Positions 15,885-25,408 of a stretch of DNA of 64,000 nucleotides are shown piece after piece. Each line of letters opens with the position of its first letter. Position 1 is the first letter of the stretch. Below the pieces are notes generated by a model. It searched no databases. It had not been told where the DNA came from and worked only from the letters and a program-made list of their open reading frames with translations. Source of the stretch: Verrucosispora sioxanthis (GTDB taxonomy: Bacteria; Actinomycetota; Actinomycetes; Mycobacteriales; Micromonosporaceae); NCBI RefSeq assembly GCF_010560025.1, contig NZ_SAIY01000001.1:434001-498000 (forward strand), written 5' to 3'. The translations under genes were made by a program, and so were the position numbers.

Positions 15885-18403
15885 GTCACCGCTGCCCGCC
15901 ACCCACCCGCGACCGTCCGCCGTTCCGTCGGCACCGCCTGCTCGGGGACCGGTGGGCCCGGATCCGGCAACCGCGCAGGGCACGGCGGCACCGGTGCCGG
16001 GGACCGATCCCGGTGTGCCCACCCGTGGCCCGGCCTACCGTGAGGTGCTACGCCGGTCCGCCACGCTGCTGCCCTGGCTGGCCGTGCTCGCCGTGCTGCC
16101 GATCTGGTGGTGGGACGGCGGCATCCCGATTGCCGAGGTGGGGGCGTTCGGGGCGTACTGGACGTTGGCGGTGGTGCTGCCGGGGACACTTGTGCACCGG
16201 GCGTTGCGCGGCAGCCGGGGCAACCTGCCCGAGGATCTCGGCTACGGAGCGGCCACCGGCCTGCTGCTCGAACTGGCCGCCTGGGCGCTCGCCGCCGCCA
16301 CCGGAGGCCAGCACCTGCTGCGCTGGTGGGCGCTGCCGGTGGTCGTGGTCTTCCTGGCCGTGCCCCGATTGCGGCGGCACTGGCGCACCGGACCCGGCCG
16401 GCGGCTACCGCTGGCCTGGCACTGGGCGATCTGCGCGGTGCTGCTGCTCATCGCCGTGTGGGGTTACGCCAACTGGCGGTCGTTGCCGCTGCCGCCGGCC
16501 GACTACGCCTACTACCCGGATCTGCTCTACCACCTCGGACTGGTGCACGAACTCACCCGGGCCATGCCCTTCGAACTGCCGCACCTGGCCGGGGAGCCGC
16601 TGCGCTACCACTACCTGTCCGACGCGCACGTCGCCAGCGCCAGCATGATCACCGGCGTGCCGCCGGCCACGGTGCTGCTGCACCTGTGGGTGGTGCCGGT
16701 CGCCTGGGTCGCCGCGCTGGTCGCCGCCGCCCTGGTCCGCGAGCTGGCCGGACCCTGGTCGGCCGGTCCGCTGGCCGCCGCCGGGGTATCTGGGCGCCTC
16801 ACCCACGCTCGGCTCGCCACTGGACATTCCGTGGACCCGCGCGCTGTCGTACGCCAGCCTTTCGCAGACGTACGCGCTGCCGCTGCTGATGCTGCTCGCC
16901 GCCGTCTGTGTCCAGGTGTTGCGCGGGCGGGCCCTCGGCCCGGCCTGGGTGCTGGTTCCGGCGCTCGGCCTGGCCTGCGCGGGCGCCAAGGCCAGCGCCC
17001 TGCCGCCCCTGATCGCCGGACTCGGGCTCGCCACGCTGGCCGCCTGGATCCGTCGTCGTCGGGTGCCGTGGCGCGTGTTCGCGGTGCTGGCATCGCTGGT
17101 CGCTGCCATGGTCGTCGGTTACCGGCTGTTCGCCGGTGGCGGCGCGGGCACCCTACGGGCCCAGCCCCTCGGGCTGATCCGCCATCTGGTGCCCTATCAG
17201 CAGACCTACGGTGCGGACGACGGCGCCCAGTTCGGAGGGTTGCTGCCGCCGGGCCTGGCCGAGGCGGACGGGACGGCCGGGTGGCTGCTCGCGGCGGCTC
17301 TGTTCGGCTCGTGGCTGCTGCGGCAGACGCCTCGACTGGCTGGCGGGCCGCTGCTGGCCACACCGGCCCGACGCGATCCGGTCGCCTGGTTGTTCACCGG
17401 TGCGGTCGCCGCCGGCCTCGCGGTGGCCTGGCTCACCTACCACCCCTCCGCCAGCCAGATCTACTTCTGGCTACCCGTCATCCCGTTCGGCGCCCTGCTC
17501 GCCTGCTGGCTGCTCGCCCGGATCCGGGTGCGGTGGCCGGTGCTCGTGACGGCCGGTCTGCTCGGCCTACTCGCCCAACTCCTCGCCCCGCCGCTCGGGT
17601 CGCCGCCCGCGCTGACCCAGGCGGAACGGGCCGTCGAGTCGGTACGCGTCGCCAACGCCAACGACTGGATGACGACGCTCGGCTGGTCGGCTGCCCGGTA
17701 CGCCGCCCTGATCGTCCTGGCCGCACTGCTCGCCGTCGCGGTGGAGGCGCTGCTCCTCACGTGGCCCCGGGCCGCTGTCACCGCCCGCCGTGCCGCCCTG
17801 GTCCGTCGGCTGGGCCGCCCGGCGCGGACCACGCTGCTCGGCAGATCGGCGCTGGCCGGAACGGTCACGGCACTGCTCGGTGCCAGCATCGCCACCGGAG
17901 TGGAGATCCCGGTGCGGCACCTGCTCGCCCGTGCGGACCCGCTCGCCGCCATCAACCAGCAGCTCGTGGTCTCCGAGACCGAGATGCGGGCCGCGCTCTG
18001 GCTGCGGGAGCACACCGACCCCGACGAGCGGGTCGCCACCAACGTGCACTGCCGACCCGTACGCACCACGCCGCACTGCGACGCCCGCGCCTACTGGGTC
18101 ACCGGCCTGGGCGGCCGCCGCGCGCTTGTCGAGAGTTGGGCGTACGCCGACGACGTCGTCGCCGCCCACGGCCGTGACGGTTACGGCTACCCCCGACAAC
18201 CCGCACCCGACCCGGCGCTGTTCGCCCTCAACGAACGGGTCTTCACCGATCCCACCCCCACCGACCTGGCCCGGCTCCGCGACACCCACGGAGTGCGCTG
18301 GTTGCTCGCCGACACGAACGCCGGACCGGTCTCCACCGACCTGGCCCGGCTCGCCCCGGTCCGCTACACCGCCGGCCCGGTCACCATCCACGAACTGCCC
18401 TGA
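15877..18403 (+). pseudogene. Large polytopic membrane protein, possible GT-C glycosyltransferase; one frameshift
   Basis: About 840 residues once the frame is repaired. A Pro/Ala-rich cytoplasmic start is followed by many membrane segments (first WLAVLAVLPIWWW, VVLPGTLVHRAL), a luminal-type stretch YPDLLYHLGLVHELT...HYLSDAHVASA, more helices, and a soluble C-terminal domain with HTDPDERVATNVHC. The layout resembles GT-C enzymes that use polyprenyl-linked sugars, matching the overlapping GT2 gene; no family motif proves this. The frame breaks at GGGG 16783-16786: removing one G joins the two halves exactly (AAAG then YLGASPTLGSPL). As read, the first frame gives a chimeric tail to 18177. Both sides look well conserved, so a sequencing error in the G run is likely. 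Confidence 0.65.
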
Positions 18404-18434
18404 CGTCTTCCGGCACGGGGTGCCGACCGGGACC

Positions 18435-18472
18435 GGGGGTGGTCGGCTCGCCTCGGCGAACCGACCACCCCC
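18435..18472. terminator. Bidirectional terminator
   Basis: 12-bp perfect stem, GGGGGTGGTCGG with CCGACCACCCCC, and a 14-nt loop in the 80-bp gap between the convergent membrane protein and secreted peptidase genes. Confidence 0.75.
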
Positions 18473-18483
18473 GACCCGACAGC

Positions 18484-20058
18484 TCAGAACAGCCAGGTCG
18501 GCAGCGCCGGGGCACCGCGCAGCGGCACCGGTGGCTGTGCGGTGGGGCCGGACTCCTGGCTCGGCGTCCGACCACGGGCCGACGTCGTGCCCGGCGGCGG
18601 GGCGGCGGCGCACCGGGTACCTTCCGCCGGCACGACCCGGTCGATCAGGTACGTCTCGATGGCCTCGTCCGCACAGCTCACGCGGCCGTACACGATGTGT
18701 CCCCAGCCCTCGTAGGTGAGCAGTTCGGCGTGGTCACCGAACTGGTCGGCGGCACCGAGCGCCCAGTTGTAGCCGGTCGCCGGGTCGTGCAGCGAGTTGA
18801 CCAGCAGCAGTTTCGACTCGTTCGTCGGGTTGATCCGCCGCTGCGGGTTGTTCGCCGAAGTCGGCCAGCCCAGGCAGATCGCGCCGACCGACGCCCGGGG
18901 CGGGTCCGGCAGGTCCGGTGCGGCCCGTTGGGCCTCGGCGAGAATGGACCGCCACCGGGTGACGTCACGCGCCTTCAGGTTCCAGTCCTGGCAGAGCACC
19001 GCCTGGTACGCGAAGGGCACCACGGTCGGCGGTTCGTCGGCGACCTCCCGCGCCACCGCCGCCGAGGTCCCCCACGGCCGTCCCGCGTCGACCCGCTCCA
19101 GCTCGGCGGCGATCTCCAACCAGTACGGCTGGTAGTTGAGATTGCCCAACACGAAGTTGACCAGATCCCGCTGGGTGATCTTGTAGCTGTGGTCGTCCGG
19201 ATCCGGCAGCTCGCCCCGGGCGGCGCGGTCGAGCAGCCGTTGCCAGAACTGGCGGATGTCGCGGCCGTACAGGGCACACTGCGGCAACCGGGAGCAGCCC
19301 GCCACGAACTCGTTGAACGAATCCTGCCCGGTGGCCGCCTGGGTGACGGCGAACCCACGCGCGTCCTGGCTGTGGTCCATCACGCTGTCGGCCACGATGG
19401 CGCCGACGCGGTCCGGATACATCTCCGCGTACTGCTGGGCCATCAATGTGCCGTATGACATTCCGAGGAAATTCAGCTCGGTGTCACCGACGGCCGCGCG
19501 TATCGCGTCGATGTCCTGGATCACCTGGATCGTGTCCACGTGATCGAATACCGGCCCACTGTTGGCGCGGCAGTCGTCGGCCAGCGCCCGGCTCGCGGAG
19601 ACCATCCGGGAAAATGCGCTGGATGTTTTGATCGGCTCGACCGGCAAATCGTTGATCCGGTCGAGAGTGCACATGATCGGTGAACTGCGGGCCACCCCGC
19701 GTGGGTCGAATCCGACGATGTCGAAATGACGACGCAGTTCGTCGCCGTAGCTGGCCCACAGCGCCGAGTCGACACCGGAGCCGCCCGGACCGCCCGGGTT
19801 CACCAGCAGCGACCCGCGGCGCACCGCCGGATCCGTCGCCGGTCGCTTGGCCAGCGCCAACTCGATGGTCGGCCCGTCCGGATCGGCCCAGTCGACCGGT
19901 ACCTCCAGGGTGCCGCACAGGGCGCCCGCGTCCTGCTCGCACGGCATCCACTCCACGTCCCCGCTCGGGGATGCGGACCCGGACGACGGGGCGAGCGGCG
20001 CCAGCACCACCCCCACGGTGACCCCGGCGAGCAATCGCCGGATCAATTTTCTGCGCAT
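18484..20058 (-). CDS. Secreted alpha/beta-hydrolase, tripeptidyl-aminopeptidase (TAP/SlpD) family
   Basis: Exported serine aminopeptidase-like enzyme of 524 residues. The signal peptide is residues 1-29. The core has LLVNPGGPGGSGVD (oxyanion loop), VGFDPRGVARSSP, and the nucleophile elbow LGMSYGT. The C-terminal TAP-like domain carries NSLHDPATGYNWALG (acid) and YEGWGHIVYG (His). Cys residues near both ends of the core suggest disulfides. A Pro-rich tail ends the protein. The ATG at 20058 has GAGGGAG upstream. Members release tripeptides or act on short peptides outside the cell; some hydrolyse other amides, so the substrate is open. Confidence 0.88.
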   Translation of the reverse strand: MRRKLIRRLLAGVTVGVVLAPLAPSSGSASPSGDVEWMPCEQDAGALCGTLEVPVDWADPDGPTIELALAKRPATDPAVRRGSLLVNPGGPGGSGVDSALWASYGDELRRHFDIVGFDPRGVARSSPIMCTLDRINDLPVEPIKTSSAFSRMVSASRALADDCRANSGPVFDHVDTIQVIQDIDAIRAAVGDTELNFLGMSYGTLMAQQYAEMYPDRVGAIVADSVMDHSQDARGFAVTQAATGQDSFNEFVAGCSRLPQCALYGRDIRQFWQRLLDRAARGELPDPDDHSYKITQRDLVNFVLGNLNYQPYWLEIAAELERVDAGRPWGTSAAVAREVADEPPTVVPFAYQAVLCQDWNLKARDVTRWRSILAEAQRAAPDLPDPPRASVGAICLGWPTSANNPQRRINPTNESKLLLVNSLHDPATGYNWALGAADQFGDHAELLTYEGWGHIVYGRVSCADEAIETYLIDRVVPAEGTRCAAAPPPGTTSARGRTPSQESGPTAQPPVPLRGAPALPTWLF

Positions 20059-20566
20059 GCTCCCTCTTCCAGATCGTTTTCCGGCTTTCCGCCGGCCGGT
20101 GCTGAACGTAGCGAATGCGCCACGGTGCGGGGTTACCGGAGAATGTCGTCGTCACTACCATTCAGGTCGCGACCCGAATGACCGGAATGACAGGATCCGG
20201 GAGCGCTCCCACGGATCGCTCGTGAATGGCGAGGTCAGGCAGGAGAAATTGGGCGTCGCGACCGGCGGCCCGACATCCTTCCGACGATTGTCAACATGGC
20301 GGAGGTCACAGGCGGCGGCGATGTTCGCGCTAACATCAGAGGCACTTCATCGCGACGCCCGGCCAAATTGCGTGACGAATTGGAAACCCCGAATTCACGT
20401 ACTCGAACGGCGGGTCCGCTCCCCGACCTCGGGCGTTCGGCGTACGGTCGGGTACGGCGATCCGCCGGTCGTGGTGGCTCTGTGCGGCCGGGACGCGCCG
20501 GCTGTCGGTTTTGCCGGGCGCGCCGACGGGCAGGAAGCCACGAGATCCGACGGTGGAGGCGACGCG
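20059..20566. other. 508-bp divergent intergenic region with CebR-like palindrome
   Basis: This gap separates the secreted peptidase and the lipoprotein gene. It holds one clear element, the palindrome at 20199-20210, and AT-richer patches (around 20040-20160 and 20240-20400) that could be promoters. Open frames on both strands here have no recognisable protein features and are judged non-coding. Confidence 0.5.
20199..20210. promoter_or_regulatory. CebR/CelR-type operator, GGGAGCGCTCCC
   Basis: Perfect 12-bp palindrome whose core is the well-known LacI-family cellulose/cellobiose repressor site of actinomycetes (14-bp form TGGGAGCGCTCCCA); here 13 of 14 bases match. It sits 141 bp upstream of the secreted peptidase start and 357 bp upstream of the lipoprotein start. 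No glycoside hydrolase is adjacent, so the target is unclear. Confidence 0.55.
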
Positions 20567-21343
20567 ATGAGCCAGCACGTACCCCAGGAGGCAGGGCGGG
20601 CCCGCCTGGTGAGAAGGGCGCTGGTGCTGCCGCTGCTCGGCGCTCTCGCGGTCGCCGCCGGCTGCGGAGGTGCCGACACCACCGGCGAACCGGACCCGGC
20701 CGCCACCCCACCACCGTCGGCGTCGAGCGTCGCGACCGAGCCGGCGACGGCCACCCCCACGGCCGACGCGACGGTGGTCATCCCGAAGTCGGCCTTCCTC
20801 GAACTGCCCGCGGAGTTGCGGAAGCTGCCGGCGCGCACGATGCCCGTCGCCGACGCCCTACCCGAGTTGTGCGACGACGGGTTCGGCACCGGCGGTCGGT
20901 CGGTCACCGCCAGCGCCGCGATGATGAGCGGCTACCGGCAGCCCGGCGACCCGCCCTCCAACGTCCCGTACGGCACGATCGCACAGACGATCTTCACCTT
21001 CTCCGGTGACGGCGCGGCGGACTACCTCCGGCGGCTCCGGGCGACCCTCGCCGACTGCGCCTCCTTCACCATCGACAACGGCGACACCGTGAAGGTTCGC
21101 AGCGAGGCGTTGCCCGACGCCGGCGACGAGGGACTGCTCGTCGTCCAGGTACGGCCGGCACGGAACCTGCCGGGCGACCTCGTCGAGGGCGAGACGACGA
21201 CCACGCAGGTCGCCGTGGTACGGGTGGCCGACGCGGTCACCCTGCTGCACGACGAGGGGTGGGAAGGCACCAGCGGCGACCCCGCTCTGGTGGACGACTT
21301 CGTGCGGGCGGCGGTGGACGCCCTCGACACCTGGCAGCGCTGA
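20567..21343 (+). CDS. Putative lipoprotein of unknown function
   Basis: 258 residues with a basic N-terminus, hydrophobic segment and lipobox VAAGC (Cys about 31), followed by a Thr/Pro/Ala-rich tether to about residue 70. The globular domain starts at FLELPAELRKLPARTMPVADALPELC and contains GTIAQTIFTFSGDGAADYLRRLRATLADC, with a Cys pair that could form a disulfide. The shape resembles PknH-like extracellular sensor domains, but identity is not certain. The start ATG at 20567 has GGAGG at 7-nt spacing. It should be anchored on the outer face of the membrane. Confidence 0.7.
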   Translation: MSQHVPQEAGRARLVRRALVLPLLGALAVAAGCGGADTTGEPDPAATPPPSASSVATEPATATPTADATVVIPKSAFLELPAELRKLPARTMPVADALPELCDDGFGTGGRSVTASAAMMSGYRQPGDPPSNVPYGTIAQTIFTFSGDGAADYLRRLRATLADCASFTIDNGDTVKVRSEALPDAGDEGLLVVQVRPARNLPGDLVEGETTTTQVAVVRVADAVTLLHDEGWEGTSGDPALVDDFVRAAVDALDTWQR

Positions 21344-21373
21344 GACCCGGAGCACGCCGGCGCCGAGCCGCTG

Positions 21374-21880
21374 TCAGTCGATGCCACGGAGTCGACGGCG
21401 CATGATCCAGGTCGACGCGGTGCCCTCTGCGGTCACCGCGCCCGTACCCGGGTCGATCGCCCTCCAGCGGTGCCGGTGCGGTCCTACGATCACGTAGCCC
21501 AACCTCGCGTAGAACGAGACGGCGGCCTCGTCGTCGACGTCCACGTCGAGACTCATCGCCTCGGCTCCCCGTGCCGCACCCGCCGCCTCACCGGCTCCGA
21601 CGAGCGCCCGTCCGATGCCACGGCGACGGGCCGACGCGACCACCGCCAGCCCGTACAGCCATGGGTTCGGTGGGTCGCAGCCGTCCCGCCACCGGACGCT
21701 CACCACTCCCACCACGCGATCGGCGGCCACGGCGACGAGCATTTCCTCCGCGCCGCGCCGGGCGGCCTGGAGCCGCACCTCGGCGCGGTCCCGCGACCCC
21801 GCCATCTCCCCCAGCCCGTCCAGGTCGGTGTCCAGCGCGGCTCGGATCAACACCCGGATGACCGTACCGAGGTGCGTCAT
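21374..21880 (-). CDS. GNAT-family N-acetyltransferase
   Basis: Cytoplasmic acetyl-CoA-dependent acyltransferase of 168 residues. LYGLAVVASARRRGIGRALVGAGEAAG is the acetyl-CoA pyrophosphate-binding motif A (RRRGIGRA), and LDVDVDDEAAVSFYARLGYVIVG is motif B with the usual Tyr. The ATG at 21880 begins the conserved domain; upstream in-frame residues overlap the TetR operator and are unlikely to be translated. It is divergent from the TetR gene and may share its operator. Substrate unknown. Confidence 0.82.
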   Translation of the reverse strand: MTHLGTVIRVLIRAALDTDLDGLGEMAGSRDRAEVRLQAARRGAEEMLVAVAADRVVGVVSVRWRDGCDPPNPWLYGLAVVASARRRGIGRALVGAGEAAGAARGAEAMSLDVDVDDEAAVSFYARLGYVIVGPHRHRWRAIDPGTGAVTAEGTASTWIMRRRLRGID

Positions 21881-21890
21881 GCCGGCCACC

Positions 21891-21911
21891 GAACCTAAAG
21901 CTATTAGGTTC
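21891..21911. promoter_or_regulatory. TetR operator palindrome between GNAT and TetR genes
   Basis: Arms GAACCTAA (21891-21898) and TTAGGTTC (21904-21911) with a 5-bp AGCTA spacer, in the 58-bp divergent gap. It is AT-rich against its surroundings and would overlap the -10 regions of both genes. Confidence 0.7.
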
Positions 21912-21938
21912 GCAGCTACAGGATGTAGGGTGGTGGGT

Positions 21939-22517
21939 ATGGCACGTGCGAACCTGACCCGGGCGGTCGTCACCACCGCGGCGGCGGAGCTGGCCGACCG
22001 GGAGGGATTCGAGGCGATCACCCTGTCGGCGCTGGCCCGCCACTTCGGGGTGCAGACCGCGAGTCTCTACTCACACGTCCGCGACCGGTCGGCACTGCTC
22101 GACAGCGTCCACGAACTGGCCCTCGGTGAGCTGGCCGACCGGATCGCCGTGGCCATCGGTGGCCGGGCACGACGCGACGCGCTCACCGCCCTCGCCGACG
22201 CGCACCGTGACTACGCCCGCCAGTGCCCCGGCCGCTGGGCCGCCCTGCAACGGCCGGCGGCGGCATCGACCGTGCGGTCGGACGCGGCCGGCCGACTGGT
22301 CGCGCTGACCCTGGCGATGCTCCGTGGCTACCGGCTGCCGGAGACCGAACTCGTCCACGCCACCCGGCTGCTCGGCGCGACCATCAACGGCTTCCTGGCG
22401 CTTGAGGTCAACGGCAGCTTCGGGCACCGCGAGCCCTCCTCCGACGTCTCCTGGCAGCGAGCGTTGAGCGCGCTCGACACCGCCTTCCGCTCCTGGCCCA
22501 CCGAAGAGAACCACTGA
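21939..22517 (+). CDS. TetR-family regulator (WHG-type C-terminal domain)
   Basis: 192 residues. The HTH is TRAVVTTAAAELADREGFEAITLSAL followed by LARHFGVQTASLYSHVRDRSALLD, and the C-terminal domain ends in LLGATINGFLALEVNGSFG as in the TetR_C_33 group. It overlaps the SGNH hydrolase by 1 bp (tgATGg) and is divergent from the GNAT gene, so both are likely targets. Confidence 0.85.
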   Translation: MARANLTRAVVTTAAAELADREGFEAITLSALARHFGVQTASLYSHVRDRSALLDSVHELALGELADRIAVAIGGRARRDALTALADAHRDYARQCPGRWAALQRPAAASTVRSDAAGRLVALTLAMLRGYRLPETELVHATRLLGATINGFLALEVNGSFGHREPSSDVSWQRALSALDTAFRSWPTEENH

Positions 22518-23653
22518 TGGCCGTCTCCTCCGACCTTCTCCGCGGCGTCGCCGAGACCGAGGTGACCCCGCGCGGCATCCGGCCACACCGGCTGCCGGCC
22601 TGGGTACGGCAGCAGTTCCCGGACGGTCAGTTGCTCGCGATGGAGAGCCAGCCCTCCGGCGTACGCCTCGTCTTCCGGACCGCGGCGAGCACGCTCGACC
22701 TGGTGACCCACCCGACCCGGATCACCTACCTGGGCGCCGAGCGATCGCGTGGCCGCATCGACGTCTATGTCGACGGCGTACTCGCCCTCCGCGACCCGCT
22801 CGGCGGCGGCGACCGGGTGGAGGTCGACCTCACCACCGGCCAGAGCGTCTTCCATCCCGGGCAGGCGCACACCACACGCGTTTCCGGGCTGCCCGCCGGC
22901 CGGCACCGGATCGAGGTCTGGCTGCCGCACAACGAGAGCGTCGAACTTGTCGACCTGCGGGCGGACGCCCCGATCGAGCCGGACGACGCCACCCTGCCGC
23001 TGTGGGTACACCACGGCAGCTCCATCAGTCACGGCTCGAACGCGCTCGCACCCAGCGAGACCTGGCCGGCCGTCGCCGCCCGCCGGGCCGGCGTCGAGTT
23101 GCGCAACCTCGGGCTGGGCGGCAGCGCGTTCGTCGACCCGTTCCTGGCCCGCGTGATCCGCGACGCCCCCGCCGACTACATCAGCGTCAAGCTCGGCATC
23201 AACGTGGTGAACCTCGACGGGATGCGGCTACGCACCTTCGTCCCCGCCGTGCACGGCTTCCTCGACACCATCCGCGACGGTCACCCGGACGTCCCGCTGC
23301 TGCTGATCTCGCCGCTGTTCTGCGGCATCCACGAGGACACCCCCGGGCCGGGCGCGATCGACCCCGACTCGATCGGCACCGACCAGGTGCGTTTCGTCGC
23401 GACCGGAACACCGGGGGACGTCGCGCTGGGACGCCTGACGCTCCAGGTCATCCGGCGTGAGCTGAGCTCGCTGGCCGAGCGACGCGCCGCCGACAAGAAC
23501 CTGCACTACCTCGACGGCACCACCCTGTACGGCCCGGCTGACGCCGTCGACCTTCCGCTACCGGACGGCCTGCACCCGAGCGCCGAGGCCCACCATCGGA
23601 TCGGTACCCGTTTCGCCGAGTACGCCTTCACCCAGAACGGCCCGTTCGCGTAG
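22517..23653 (+). CDS. SGNH/GDSL-family hydrolase, two-domain
   Basis: Cytoplasmic esterase/acylhydrolase of 378 residues with no signal peptide. Residues about 35-155 form a beta-sandwich N-terminal domain. The SGNH catalytic domain starts at LPLWVHHGSSISHGSNA, where the block I Ser is in GSSI. Block II Gly is in NLGLGGSAFVD, block III Asn in KLGINVVN, and block V Asp-His in DGLHPSAEAHH. The N-terminal beta domain resembles carbohydrate-esterase CE2-type arrangements, so deacetylation of sugars is possible. It is translationally coupled to the TetR regulator. Its stop is 11 bp from the convergent SDR gene. Confidence 0.85.
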   Translation: MAVSSDLLRGVAETEVTPRGIRPHRLPAWVRQQFPDGQLLAMESQPSGVRLVFRTAASTLDLVTHPTRITYLGAERSRGRIDVYVDGVLALRDPLGGGDRVEVDLTTGQSVFHPGQAHTTRVSGLPAGRHRIEVWLPHNESVELVDLRADAPIEPDDATLPLWVHHGSSISHGSNALAPSETWPAVAARRAGVELRNLGLGGSAFVDPFLARVIRDAPADYISVKLGINVVNLDGMRLRTFVPAVHGFLDTIRDGHPDVPLLLISPLFCGIHEDTPGPGAIDPDSIGTDQVRFVATGTPGDVALGRLTLQVIRRELSSLAERRAADKNLHYLDGTTLYGPADAVDLPLPDGLHPSAEAHHRIGTRFAEYAFTQNGPFA

Positions 23654-23664
23654 GTGTCGCGGGG

Positions 23665-24612
23665 CTACCCCGCGGTGACCGGTCCGGCGGCGAACGAGTT
23701 CGGCTGGGCCTGGACGACGGGGAACGTGACTCCGGTGAGGTCTTCGGAGACGGCCCACAGTCGCTGCTGGACGGCCACCTCGTACGACTCCGGGCTGGAG
23801 GTGACCAGCCGAGGGTGGCCCATGACCTCCTGGCGTCCACCGGGACCGTAGTACTGGCCGCCGAGCACGGCGGGATCGGTGGCGGCGCGCAGGGTCGGCA
23901 GCGCGCCCATCGCCGGTGTCTGGGCGATCAGCGGCGCGAGCCAGGTGAGCGGAAGCCGGAGCGCTGCGGGGCTGTTGCGGGCGAGTTCGGTGCTGGACAC
24001 GCCGGGGTGCGCGGCCACCGCGACCGTGGTGCCGAGCGGGGCGAGCCGGCGCTGCAACTCGTAGGTGAACATCAGGTTCGCCAGCTTGGACTGGCCGTAG
24101 GCGGCGACCCGGCGGTACGACCGCTCCCAGTGCAGGTCGTCGAAGTGGATCGCGGCCCGGATGCGGTGACCGACGCTGCTGACCGTCACCACCCGGGAGC
24201 CGGGCACCGGCAGCATCAGGTCGAGCAGCAGGCCGGTCAGCGCGAAGTGGCCGAGGTGGTTGGTGCCGAACTGCATCTCGAAGCCGTCCCGGGTGGTCTG
24301 CTTCGGGGTGTACATCACGCCGGCGTTGTTGATCAGCAGGTCGAGCCGGTCGAACCTGGAGCGCAGTGCCGCCGCCGCGGTCCGGACGGAGTCGAGCGAG
24401 GTCAGGTCCAGTTCCTGCACGGTCACATCGCCGGCCATCCGGGCCGCCGCCCGCTCACCCTTGCCGATGTCGCGGACGGCGAGCACCACGGCCGCCCCGC
24501 GCTCGGCGAGGGCCTTCGCGGTCTCGTACCCCAGGCCGGTGTTGGCCCCGGTCACCACGGCCACCCGCCCGCGCTGGTCCGGAATGTTCGCCGTCGTCCA
24601 CTTCTCGCCCAT
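23665..24612 (-). CDS. Short-chain dehydrogenase/reductase (retinol-dehydrogenase-like)
   Basis: NAD(P)-dependent oxidoreductase of 315 residues. The cofactor motif is VTGANTGLGYETA, then LDLTSLDSV and NNAGVM. The catalytic Ser lies in VTVSSVGH, with Tyr and Lys in AYGQSKLAN. The long C-terminal substrate loop is typical of the RDH/WW-oxidoreductase-like group. ATG 24612 has GGGAG at 6-nt spacing. It is divergent from a TetR gene with three shared half-sites between them. Confidence 0.88.
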   Translation of the reverse strand: MGEKWTTANIPDQRGRVAVVTGANTGLGYETAKALAERGAAVVLAVRDIGKGERAAARMAGDVTVQELDLTSLDSVRTAAAALRSRFDRLDLLINNAGVMYTPKQTTRDGFEMQFGTNHLGHFALTGLLLDLMLPVPGSRVVTVSSVGHRIRAAIHFDDLHWERSYRRVAAYGQSKLANLMFTYELQRRLAPLGTTVAVAAHPGVSSTELARNSPAALRLPLTWLAPLIAQTPAMGALPTLRAATDPAVLGGQYYGPGGRQEVMGHPRLVTSSPESYEVAVQQRLWAVSEDLTGVTFPVVQAQPNSFAAGPVTAG

Positions 24613-24668
24613 GCCAGACTCCCTTTACGTACCGGAGGTATCTTGTGTCCGTAACGCTAAAGTACTAT

Positions 24669-24698
24669 CGGTACGTTGTCAACGTACCGACGGTACGT
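24669..24698. promoter_or_regulatory. Overlapping TetR operators, CGGTACGT repeats
   Basis: CGGTACGTT and AACGTACCG (24669-24689, 3-bp spacer) overlap a second dyad ACGTACCG and CGGTACGT (24682-24698, 1-bp spacer). A third related site, TACGTACCGGAGGTA, lies near the SDR start at 24627-24641. The alternating half-sites suggest cooperative binding by the adjacent TetR. Confidence 0.65.
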
Positions 24699-24706
24699 AA
24701 GTTAGG

Positions 24707-25381
24707 ATGGCGACCGTGACATTCCAGCGGGCGCGTACCGAGGAGCAGCGGGAGATCCGCCGGCAGGCGATCCTCGACGCCGCGTCGGCGATGCTCGACG
24801 AGATGCCGGTGGCCGCGGTCACGCTCAACGAACTCAGCCGCCGGGCAGGTCTGGCGAAGCCGAACGTGCTGCGCTATTTCGAGTCCCGCGAGGCGGTGCT
24901 GCTGGAACTGCTGGACCGGTTCCTGGCGGAGTGGCTGGCCGACCTGACAGCCGAGCTGACCAACGGCATCGACGCGAAGCTACCCATGGCCGAGCGGGCG
25001 GTAGCGGTGGCCGAGATCCTCAGCCGCTCACTCTCCGGTCGCGTGGTGCTGTGCGACCTCTTCGGCGCGCAGGGCAGCGTCCTGGAACACAACGTCTCCG
25101 TCGAGGTCGCCGTACGCCACAAGCGCGCCTCCCTGGCCCACCTGGCCACCATGGCCGAACTGGTCCAGCAGCATCTGCCGGAACTGGGCGAGAACGCGGA
25201 GCTGTTCGGCCTGCAAACGCTGGTCATGGCCGGCTCGCTGTCGGCGTACGCCACTCCCCCACCCAGCCTGGCGGCGGCCTACCAGGCCGAACCAAGCCTG
25301 GCCCGCTTCCACATGGAGTTGAAGGACGCCTTGAAGCTGGCCCTGACCGCGGCCCTGCTGGGCGTACTACCCCGCAGCTGA
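24707..25381 (+). CDS. TetR-family regulator
   Basis: 224 residues, with HTH at residues 12-60: REIRRQAILDAASAMLDE, then VTLNELSRRAGLAKPNVLRYFESREAVL. The larger C-terminal domain resembles the TetR_C group of DeoR/AcrR-like repressors of reductases. It is divergent from the SDR gene and probably represses it. The ATG at 24707 starts 9 bp after the last operator half-site, so autorepression is also likely. Confidence 0.85.
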   Translation: MATVTFQRARTEEQREIRRQAILDAASAMLDEMPVAAVTLNELSRRAGLAKPNVLRYFESREAVLLELLDRFLAEWLADLTAELTNGIDAKLPMAERAVAVAEILSRSLSGRVVLCDLFGAQGSVLEHNVSVEVAVRHKRASLAHLATMAELVQQHLPELGENAELFGLQTLVMAGSLSAYATPPPSLAAAYQAEPSLARFHMELKDALKLALTAALLGVLPRS

Positions 25382-25408
25382 CCCGACGGGATCGGACATC
25401 ATCACCGC

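Noticed and set aside
20235-20714. Frames on both strands in the 20.2-20.7 kb gap
   Set aside because: Compositions are unlike proteins and none has a conserved motif. The gap holds a regulatory palindrome instead.
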